Below, one piece after another: positions 11,001 to 16,827 of a stretch of 37,112 nucleotides of DNA. A program made the translations under genes and the position numbers. Origin of the DNA: an uncultured Collinsella sp. (GTDB lineage: Bacteria; Actinomycetota; Coriobacteriia; Coriobacteriales; Coriobacteriaceae); contig CAKUEZ010000008.1 of assembly GCA_934646965.1 (NCBI GenBank), positions 1-37,112 on the forward strand. The letters are read 5' to 3'. Below the pieces are notes generated by a model, which was given only the letters and a program-made list of their open reading frames with translations, had not been told where the DNA came from and did no database searches. How positions within the stretch are numbered: the first letter of the stretch is position 1; each line of letters begins with the position of its first letter.

Positions 11001-14000
11001 CGGCCAAGCAAGATGACCAATTGGCGCCGGGTGCTGGTAACGCGGCCTATCTGGTGACAACATATGCCGACGCCAACACGGGCAATATCTGCGCTGGCAA
11101 GACGGCATATGTCGAGTTCAATCTCAATGGCGCCAGCTTTGATATGACTGACTACAGCACAGGTTATCTGGGCTTGTCTGCTCGTTATGCGAGTAACGCA
11201 GTCATCGACAGAAGCGGTAAGAGTCAACCGGCGCGCGTGATGCCTTCCGTCGCGGCGGTTAAGGGTTCCGACGATGCCTCGAAGAGCGCTACGCTCCAGG
11301 TCAAGCTCGATGTTAAGGAATACGGCGCAGATGACTACCATCTGCTGGGCGTAGGCGGACTCTTTGGCGTCGCCAATTTCCGTACTCCCGGAAAGACGGC
11401 AAGCGGCGCATATACCTTTAACCCCGATACATACTCGATTATCAGCAATTTGACGATCGGGGAGTCGAACATCTCTCTTTCGTATGTTGATGCAACCGGT
11501 GATAGCGCCGTTCCTGACCTTAGTATCGTTGGCGTCGGTGGCGTTGCGGGCGTGCTTGCACCCGGCGATCCAAAGTATATGGGAGGTCAAGTTACTAACT
11601 TCACCAGCAATGACCTCACGATTAAGAGCCCGTCTTCCGCGGGATCCCTATTCGGCTATGCCGGTGCCGCGAATCTCAGTGACGGCGGCAAGTATCTTGC
11701 GAAGAAGGAATCCGAACTGTCGAGCATGACCATGCGCCTCGTCAATTGCGGTTTCTCAAACCTGAATATCACAGCCGACCGAGACGCCGGCGGCTTCTTC
11801 GGATATTTGGTGACTAAGGGCGTCAACAAGAGCACCAGCAAGGGCGCAAGCGGCGTATGGAACACCAAGGAAACAATATACGGCGACAATTCGCGCATTG
11901 TTACGACTGGTAAGTTCCTTAATGGGTCAAACGCTATTGGGGCCGGCGGATTTGTCGGGCATGCCAAGGGTAGTTTCTGGATCAATGAGCCCGACTGGGG
12001 TAAACATGCCGTAATCGGCATCTCGGCCCTGACTGTGAACAATAAGGCCGACGGCTTTAAAGAAATTGAAGATAAGACGGTTGGAACTGGTGGATTGCTC
12101 GGTCTTTTTGAAAATCCAAATAGTTGCAGAATCAACGCTGTCACCCTTTCGTCTTCGGTGAGCCTTGAGGGTGTCTACAACGTCGGAGGCCTTATAGGAA
12201 GAAACCACGACAGTAGCGGAAAAGAAGCAAACATTATTGATTCGGTGAAAGTGAGTGCCGTTGAACTGTCTGCGGAGAAAACGTATCTTGGCGGGTTTGT
12301 TGGCTGCATATACAAAAGCGGGCCCCTCCGCATCTCAAATTCAACGGTTGCAGGCGTTGCGTTTAATAGCAAAAACAGTGGCGCGGTAGTTGGATATAGC
12401 GCAACGGGCGGCGTGGAAACTAGCGTTACCAACTGTAGGTTTGAAAACAACTCCATAAATGGCACTGTCTCCGGATCTCTCGTCGGCTTCCTTTCAGGCA
12501 ATCTGTTTGGAACAAATATTCTGATCAGCTCTAATTCCTTTGGGACGAAAGCGCGGAGTCTTTTGGTGGGCTTCGCTGTTGACAATAAGAATACAAATCC
12601 GACCGTCCGAATTGCGGGCCTGGATTATCAGCTTGGGAATGATCAGGTCGATACCGGTCTAGAGATTGCTAGCAACAACCCCTCCGGCAACGACGGCAAA
12701 GGTATCCTTGGCAGGAGCTTCGTGGCCTATGCTGACTACAATGACAATGCTAAAACTGGCGGCTCGAGCGTGACCTCGGGTGCGTTTGATGCCGAGGCTG
12801 CTGATCCGTATGCGACGACTTCGCCGAGCAATAAGCTGGCCGTGGTCGTCTCCGATGGGTCTTCGAAGGCGCTCTTTGGCGACAGCATGAACCCGTCGAC
12901 TGCCAAGAAAATTCAAGAAGAAAAGAACTCAAAGGATGCCGGCAGGTTCCATTACGCTTCGGTGCCTTCGGTGGACTTTTCGAACACGGTGTCGACCATG
13001 GCCAAGAACAACGATGGCGCAACTCTGACAAATGATTTTGGCGTGCTCCAAGTGAGTTCGGGCAATGAGCAGGTCATTACCGATTACCTCGATACGATGA
13101 CCAACGGAGGCTACTCCAAGGCGAAGGGTCTGGGGTGCGTGACGGCTTCCGCCAAAACGTATGCCTATGATGACACCAACAAGCAGTTTATTGCCCCAAC
13201 GGGGGGCACCGCTGCCGCCAGCATGAAGCAAGCGCTCGAAGTTACGGGCTCGGGGTCTTCGCTGGGCTACTCCGTTACGTCGGGCTACGACAACGGCCTG
13301 ATGCGCATTACGCTGCTGACGGTAAAGATTGGCTACGCGAAGGACAAGGGCTACTATGTGCTCCACGTTCCCATCGTGGTGCGCCGTATGCTCGAGGTAG
13401 ATTTTACGGCGACGCTTACCGGCGGTACGGTCTTTAATAAAACAGCCTATGCCGATCTTGGCAAGAACGCCCATGTGCTCGAGAGTTACGGCAGCTCAAT
13501 GACGGGCTTGCTTACGTATACCTACAACAGCGCGGTGGGCGAGCGCATGGAGTACGGCTGGGACGGCTATCTGGCGGATGGTGGTTCCATGGGCGCTACG
13601 AACAAAACGTTCGTGTTTGCTTCTTCGGGCGCGACCAACGGCAACTATCCAAAGGGAACGCAGCTTACGCTGCTCGACTGCGCTCATAACAACAAGGAAT
13701 ACCACTACAAAGTGGAGACCGAAGGCGGCATTTCGAGCCTCTCGCTGAGCGAGTTTAAAGATGCTGCCGGCAAGAACTTTGAGCAACGATGGCTCAGCGA
13801 TTTGATGGGCGTGACAGCGGAAAGGAATGACGCATCTGGAAAGTGGGTCATCGCGGCCGACAAGAATTCCGCCACGGCTTCTGGCAAGCTGGGCGATAAA
13901 ATCGAGTACTTCCGCCTGGCAACTAAGGACGACACTGGCGAGCACTATAGCTTGACCGTTGCGAAGGGCGATGACGGAAAAGAGCAGTCTCCTTTTGAGA

Positions 14001-15415
14001 ACTTCTATCTAGTAGTTCGTTTCCCCAAGGATGACCAGGCTACGGCGGCCGCCGTCGTGGGCAAGCTTAAGAGCAATCTGTCGTTTGCTGAGGGTACAAG
14101 CATTGCTACGCGGGTCAATCAGGTGCTGCGTCCTAAGTACGACAACAAGGTCGTCAAGGATGATATGGCAAACTCGGCAAGTACATACAGCATCTTGACT
14201 GGATACAGGCAAGCGTTGGCGGACAACGATACCACCGCGGGTCCGTCGGTGCCTACGCTTACCAATAGTGGGCATACGGTGCAGCTCGATGTTACCGATA
14301 CCGTTACGTTCAATTCGAACCAGGTTTATAACGGCGAAAATGACCCGCTTTACTATGAGCTCAGCACGACGTTAGGCCAGTGGGCTAAAGGCGATAAGAG
14401 CGTCGGGTCTGGTGGCTTCCCGTCTGGCATGTCGGGAACGGTGACGTTCTATGCCCAGGTGGGTGATACGTACTATGTCTACAGCAAAGACGGTGGATGG
14501 AAGAAATCCGAGGCTTCGGGGAGCGACCCGGTCCCTAGCGGTCTGAGCTATGACTGGGCCTCTGATGGTGGAGAGATGAAGCTGCTGCTGGGCTCAACTA
14601 ATAGCGAAGCCAGCGTGGTGAGCCTGGCCGGATTGCGAGATGCCGCCAAGCACGCGGGCCAGACATCATTTAGGATTCGCGCACAAATGACCATCGAGAT
14701 GACGGACGAGGCATTTACGAAAGCTATCGCAGCGAGCTCGGACGCCGGACGGGATAATTGGACGCAGATGGTTTTCCGCGGCCAGCTTGCCACCAAGGTC
14801 GATCAGCTGTCGTATGCAAGCCTAACGTCAAAGGTTATCGGTAACCATAAGTATTACCGCGAGGGATCTGCCTACTCCACCATTAGTCTGACTGCCAGCT
14901 TGCCGTCGCAGCTCGGTATCAATATCGACGATCTGCGTCAGGCGACTGCGGACGGGACCATCGGCACGGTCGCAACGTACGACTTGAGTAACGCTAGCAA
15001 TGTAGATGAGTTGCTAGACAAGGCGCAGTCGGTGACGTTTACCGCAACGCTCAAGAGGAGAGTGGATACGGATGGCGGCTATGGCGATGCGGATATTACG
15101 ACGGTAATGTCGGGGGGCAATAAGCCGAGAACCAGCTCGACGGTGCTGGGGGCTGCCGACAAGGGGTCTGAGAGCTACTCCTGGATCGACACAAAAACGA
15201 ACGGCAAGTTCTCCACGTTGAATGGTCAGAAGTTCGAGCTGCCGATCGACTTTGTTGTTGACACGACCAAAGATGCGCAAGTGTATGCGAACTATCGAAT
15301 TGTGGTGACGGCCGAAATTCGTAACGCGAGCGGCGACGTCATCAACACGCCGGGCAACACAAGCGATTTCGTGACGTTCACCCTAACGCGCGTGAACACC
15401 AAGGGGATTCAGTAA
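5093..15415 (+). CDS. Giant secreted protein with GLUG / beta-helix repeats (3440 residues)
   Basis: The protein starts with a Sec signal peptide (residues 1-30, ending NALA). A low-complexity acidic linker rich in Asp, Glu, Ala and Gly follows (about 40-125). Residues 125-2470 are a long run of beta-strand turns with about 25-30 GG-[LFVY]-x-G motifs (GGLFG, GGFVG, GGVIG, GGLIG), the pattern of GLUG repeats in bacterial adhesins and IgA-protease-like proteins. New modules seem to begin near 765, 1258, 1614 and 1903; the first reads DIDLTGTG then PFTGTINGN, a typical beta-helix opening. Residues 2590-3440 are not repetitive and end in a beta-rich domain (VTFTLTRVNTKGIQ). There is no LPXTG, C-terminal helix, LysM, SLH or choline-binding repeat, so surface attachment is unexplained. 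GAGGT at 5081-5085 is the ribosome site. It is the last gene of the SipW-type operon. Probable adhesin or fibre; ligand unknown. Confidence 0.75.
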   Translation: MRRIGKRLIVTCVSLSMILQSFAPATNALAATINAAAEAGAYGTADDATTDADGDTSGETGSAKDDTENANPDTGENAGENAGEDASGVDQVTNSEEGSQEEAADAEDVATDEGEAEAQAQGTYDFNTLDKLTADNVLSGPVENNGTEITALTANDLAHDLKVLSNAAPTLYKNAKITARQTGEAVDLSADFNGLGGSDENDAFAGTITAVDGSAVKIKANRPLFNGLKVTGEREYLIEWAVGASQEAKNMPDAVLAKRVFGSDGAVANVTVYGGSNDGKTTDTLTAPIIATLQGNLTAKVTLDKGTMTSVNIASSANSIGIVAGTVEGGALTIGGLDMLGVKTVTVDASGNEKPDQKNGNAGMLVGRVADGAGLTIDAAIKAPSGDIKSATGNDKACTGAVVGKLGGGDGGNATPVVVNKSIDVSALTVTGAMSGGFVGRADKVSLTFGNGASITPAKKIEATQAGGGLFGQATLATDLEIKPANLIMSAGGIDVSGINAGGLFGVLVSSDGKLTVRGASKESPLKLEVATKSVASGSNSRGVGGVIGMLDQATTRAKVDLNNVEVDLTSKDGSYVGGVAGNCWGSSVVKIDGVSVKAAATSKDAFGGVAGVTRARKDIPVTVLVNNLTVATAEDKPITSGGGVVGRANCKTLIRLSGTTDLSGVYYNESDNLGQITSLNSKDGGYVGPLIFATGTGNDEDWTLIRGKSVNVDKGLQLDDIGGYGEVIRLDGKKLKKDFLTVDESGALTIKGPEKDAEKSAATISSVEDFARLAITWETSGVFMGISDSDWEDMDITLNSDIDLTGTGIYGLSREGVDGDKPFTGTINGNDHKITLSIGEAYGTWDGKTKVGDSDPGNGLIYRHKQLGLFAAGNGSASNLTIDGTINADAKADDMVVGAFAATCTSNNNLSFDNVVCKTTMNIKANANNKICVGGFIGKTTTSNQLTFARGSSFARGINMTIDDNAEPYIGGAIGYIDGDSTPTIAVKDMKLSGSITAKTNNAKLCAGGLIGFIDQAKDDGKTKTVTISGLDLGDLKLDFSAAGDTSATGGYLGSTWAQTNVTIQGSGSAYAIKASKEASLTTGSAKYVGGLVYHAGGVWTVGSKAIDFKNVGIVSKATKLGLLACRGGRGKEAGISHGEMGGLYLNVTKHWDDAVNFNGISLTGTAPETMDEWVADTRGYSESNAGDIFASGKNGVVSLTTKSELVVMDDDGARNTYENQTDWGKKHPENGNTRYYYNLNKVVGDADKQSNNTVDTPGELLLWSVRHYADSVLKAEFNKGDAVCETITGELDMKGYSYYPVDIANCSVNISDATITFWNKQIETLESGATKNKLTSESSQHQAMHCGLIRNYSSSGNQGGQTLSVKKLTLSGTVGQVGTDGGSGALICGTTWGEAAATTTVSLEGITLKNLAVTNFAANKNKSLPLLVNAGGSHLSLSVNDLSCTGYTSVGESNTVASSLMGNMGGEDETGINLSFSNIEIPSYTGERVFSSALLMMSFGYKTDGSGSASYNFTAEDTKVTYGQEIDGTKEYGNNDGDTQCWYFEAKHADENLVKDGNRTTASTDKSEPHFGAQGNPASYLKYVANGHDDTHPWRHEVAVNHSAAKLIKGCGTYTDPYVISSAKNLRDAANIIQGASASGSEVNITIDQNAACSGENGHGKFVSNGSTWVYGDRSYTTETVSRYLRSAYYVIDKDITVNTKDFSGLGQTPERAFRGVIVGKNSAKLTISNDNKKPFTGLIPYSYGSVVKDLKIRYEGERLSIVYAAPKDQTPQAFFGGVMGCVLGGDNIVDGVTVSAADGFVVSGKDKNTPIGGYVGVVAGGGVIFRNTSKDSWHTAGESLYDNAFLGRMLNGYAFSENCTVDNGERNYKINKLNGTKNLIATTDLTGVTDAGGTARSVSVSSAEGLLVLSGIINSGAAAGYGTRVYDGASDDQEGLKLGNALYGKVRNAQYDHVGEKLNVTSPEWVAAKQDDQLAPGAGNAAYLVTTYADANTGNICAGKTAYVEFNLNGASFDMTDYSTGYLGLSARYASNAVIDRSGKSQPARVMPSVAAVKGSDDASKSATLQVKLDVKEYGADDYHLLGVGGLFGVANFRTPGKTASGAYTFNPDTYSIISNLTIGESNISLSYVDATGDSAVPDLSIVGVGGVAGVLAPGDPKYMGGQVTNFTSNDLTIKSPSSAGSLFGYAGAANLSDGGKYLAKKESELSSMTMRLVNCGFSNLNITADRDAGGFFGYLVTKGVNKSTSKGASGVWNTKETIYGDNSRIVTTGKFLNGSNAIGAGGFVGHAKGSFWINEPDWGKHAVIGISALTVNNKADGFKEIEDKTVGTGGLLGLFENPNSCRINAVTLSSSVSLEGVYNVGGLIGRNHDSSGKEANIIDSVKVSAVELSAEKTYLGGFVGCIYKSGPLRISNSTVAGVAFNSKNSGAVVGYSATGGVETSVTNCRFENNSINGTVSGSLVGFLSGNLFGTNILISSNSFGTKARSLLVGFAVDNKNTNPTVRIAGLDYQLGNDQVDTGLEIASNNPSGNDGKGILGRSFVAYADYNDNAKTGGSSVTSGAFDAEAADPYATTSPSNKLAVVVSDGSSKALFGDSMNPSTAKKIQEEKNSKDAGRFHYASVPSVDFSNTVSTMAKNNDGATLTNDFGVLQVSSGNEQVITDYLDTMTNGGYSKAKGLGCVTASAKTYAYDDTNKQFIAPTGGTAAASMKQALEVTGSGSSLGYSVTSGYDNGLMRITLLTVKIGYAKDKGYYVLHVPIVVRRMLEVDFTATLTGGTVFNKTAYADLGKNAHVLESYGSSMTGLLTYTYNSAVGERMEYGWDGYLADGGSMGATNKTFVFASSGATNGNYPKGTQLTLLDCAHNNKEYHYKVETEGGISSLSLSEFKDAAGKNFEQRWLSDLMGVTAERNDASGKWVIAADKNSATASGKLGDKIEYFRLATKDDTGEHYSLTVAKGDDGKEQSPFENFYLVVRFPKDDQATAAAVVGKLKSNLSFAEGTSIATRVNQVLRPKYDNKVVKDDMANSASTYSILTGYRQALADNDTTAGPSVPTLTNSGHTVQLDVTDTVTFNSNQVYNGENDPLYYELSTTLGQWAKGDKSVGSGGFPSGMSGTVTFYAQVGDTYYVYSKDGGWKKSEASGSDPVPSGLSYDWASDGGEMKLLLGSTNSEASVVSLAGLRDAAKHAGQTSFRIRAQMTIEMTDEAFTKAIAASSDAGRDNWTQMVFRGQLATKVDQLSYASLTSKVIGNHKYYREGSAYSTISLTASLPSQLGINIDDLRQATADGTIGTVATYDLSNASNVDELLDKAQSVTFTATLKRRVDTDGGYGDADITTVMSGGNKPRTSSTVLGAADKGSESYSWIDTKTNGKFSTLNGQKFELPIDFVVDTTKDAQVYANYRIVVTAEIRNASGDVINTPGNTSDFVTFTLTRVNTKGIQ

Positions 15416-15466
15416 CAAGTGCCGCCGCCGACGCAGACGGCGCCCAGCACAGCCAATCCCACTCAA

Positions 15467-15499
15467 GGGGGCGACAACCATCCGGTTGCTGCCCCTTTT
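15467..15499 (+). terminator. Terminator of the surface-protein operon
   Basis: GGGG and CAACC (15475-15479) pair with GGTTG (15484-15488) and CCCC (15492-15495) around a 4-base loop with a small internal loop. TTTTCTT follows at once. It lies about 50 bases after the giant gene. Confidence 0.7.
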
Positions 15500-15535
15500 C
15501 TTGCTTGCGCGCGTCCGCCTGAAGACCCTGCTGGA

Positions 15536-15731
15536 CAGTTAGTTCAGATTTGTATAAAGCCAAGCCCCGCCAGACGGTCTTGACACTCCTTTTGGAGCAG
15601 AAAGCAGTCAAAAACTAAGGTCTAGCGGCTGATTTGGGCTCGATTTGCGTTCGATGAGTCACTAACTGGGCAACTCAAGGGCTCAAAACGTAGTTCTGGC
15701 GCCGTCAAAAAATACAAATCTGAACTAACTG
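15536..15731. repeat. 19-bp perfect inverted repeats bounding a 158-base segment (MITE-like)
   Basis: Bases 15536-15554 and 15713-15731 are perfect reverse complements (CAGTTAGTTCAGATTTGTA and its complement). They enclose 158 bases with no convincing reading frame. Such a unit could be a miniature inverted-repeat element or a large folded RNA; I saw no clear target-site duplication outside the arms. Nothing else here supports a gene. Confidence 0.5.
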
Positions 15732-15776
15732 CCCACCCACTGCTGGAGAAGGGCCTTCCAGTTTCCCACCAACTTC

Positions 15777-15884
15777 CCAACTTTCCACTTAACTTAACAC
15801 CTAAGGTGGAAAGCTGGAAAGTTAGGTGGAAAGCTGGAAAGTTAGGTGGAAAGCTGGTAAGTAAGTGGAAAGCTGACGTGTTAG
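15777..15884. repeat. 20-bp tandem array plus facing half-copy
   Basis: Four copies of a 20-bp unit, consensus GGTGGAAAGCTGGAAAGTTA, run from 15805 to about 15884. The first two are identical, the third has two changes, and the fourth is shortened and diverged. An inverted half-copy at 15777-15788 can pair with 15806-15817 (one mismatch). The unit is not a multiple of three bases, so it is unlikely to be coding now. It could be a decayed gene end or a structured element; there are no spacers as in CRISPR. Confidence 0.6.
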
Positions 15885-16139
15885 CTGGAAGCCATGAGGG
15901 GTTAATAATTTTATCCTTCGCGCAAAACTGACAAATAGGCAGCAATTTGGTTGGTAATTCGCTGCTGCCTAGCTATGCGCTAATTACCAGCGTAAATAAA
16001 AAGTAAAGATATACCGCAAAGCGGTAGCAAATGCCCAGAAAACGAAATTGCGATTTTCAATTAACTGTTACGCGCAAACAGCAAAATGCTACTATCTAAC
16101 ATGCACGAAAGAAAACAGTTTAACGTTTAGGGCTGAGAA
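15885..16139 (+). other. AT-rich leader before the helix-turn-helix gene, with dyads
   Basis: The bases between the tandem array and the HTH gene are AT-rich. AGGCAGCA (15938-15945) faces TGCTGCCT (15963-15970), and overlapping it GGTAATT (from 15953) faces AATTACC ending near 15988. These dyads could be a self-regulated operator of the HTH gene, or an end sequence of a lost insertion element. TACTAT at 16090-16095 is a possible -10 element, without a good -35. Confidence 0.3.
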
Positions 16140-16544
16140 GTGGCAGGTATGTCAGAAGCAACAAGGACTCGCACGCATGCGCCCGAGGTTAGGCAGCGTG
16201 CCGTCGAGGTCCTCCAAGAGGGGGTTGGTCATCGTGCCCTCGCCGCGGAGCTCGGCATTCCCCAGGCCACGGCTCGTCAGTGGGCCCGCGCATATGCCGT
16301 GGGCGGTGCCGACGCCGTGCTCAACGCGGGCTCGCATCATCACACCTATTCATACGAAGTAAAGCTCGCCGTGGTCAAGGATCGCTTGGAAAACGGCTTA
16401 ACGGTTCGCGAGACCATGATCAAGCACAAGATTCCCAGCGAGTCTTCGGTCAAGGCTTGGTGCCGCCAGTATCGCGACGGCGGTGCGGACGCGCTGGTCG
16501 AAAAGCCGCGAGGTCGCAAACCGCGCGTTAAAAAGGCTGAGTAG
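16140..16544 (+). CDS. Double helix-turn-helix protein, InsJ / IS3-OrfA-like, orphan
   Basis: A 134-residue basic protein with two helix-turn-helix units in tandem. The first is about residues 14-62 (ALAAELGIPQATARQWARAY) and the second about 68-120 (ETMIKHKIPSESSVKAWCRQY). Each ends in GGADA-L, and a basic tail RGRKPRVKKAE follows. This is the layout of the first reading frame of IS150-type IS3 elements (InsJ), which binds element ends. The partner integrase frame that normally overlaps its end is absent; a terminator follows instead. It is therefore either a remnant of an insertion sequence or a domesticated DNA-binding regulator. Start: the GTG at 16140 has AGGG seven bases upstream (16129-16132); the ATG at 16149 has a poorly spaced site. 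Confidence 0.7.
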   Translation: MAGMSEATRTRTHAPEVRQRAVEVLQEGVGHRALAAELGIPQATARQWARAYAVGGADAVLNAGSHHHTYSYEVKLAVVKDRLENGLTVRETMIKHKIPSESSVKAWCRQYRDGGADALVEKPRGRKPRVKKAE

Positions 16545-16556
16545 CGATCGAGATGG

Positions 16557-16580
16557 TGCGCCCACGGGGCGCATTTTTCT
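16557..16580 (+). terminator. Terminator after the helix-turn-helix gene
   Basis: TGCGCCC (16557-16563) and GGGCGCA (16567-16573) form a 7-bp stem with a 3-base loop, followed by TTTTTCTT. It starts 13 bases after the stop codon, so the HTH gene is a single-gene unit separate from the hydrogenase operon. Confidence 0.85.
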
Positions 16581-16827
16581 TAGCGCGCCAGCATTTCTGC
16601 CAGCCGCAGGCCCCTCGGATATCCTCCAAAGTGGCCAATAAACCGTGCGCGCCGGCACCCGCGCTCACCGGCGCGACAAGGAGATGCCGCCCCATACTCC
16701 AACGCGGACACGCCCACTGCCCCGCACGCCTAAAACTCCCCAGTTGACCGAAAACCTGCCGTCACAACCTCTCAATTGAGCTATAACGTTAAACAATTGC
16801 AGCGTTTTTGCATGGGGGAGTGATGGT
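16581..16827 (+). promoter_or_regulatory. Leader and probable promoter region of the Ech hydrogenase operon
   Basis: A GC hairpin without a T run lies at 16648-16675 (8-bp arms). Nearer the gene the sequence turns AT-rich: a perfect palindrome CTCAATTGAG (16771-16780), then TATAAC (16782-16787, best -10 candidate), AACGTT (16785-16790) and a second CAATTG (16794-16799). TTGACC occurs at 16744-16749, too far from TATAAC to pair with it; GTCACA at 16761-16766 is nearer but only 15 bases away. The palindromes may be operator half-sites. GGGGGAG at 16814-16820 is the ribosome site of the first hydrogenase gene. Confidence 0.4.

Noticed and set aside
15805..15884. CRISPR array
   Set aside because: The 20-bp units are directly adjacent without spacers and no cas genes are present.
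15622..15945. A 107-codon minus-strand frame over the tandem array
   Set aside because: Most of it is translated repeat DNA whose period is not a multiple of three; no domain, start signal or conservation cue.
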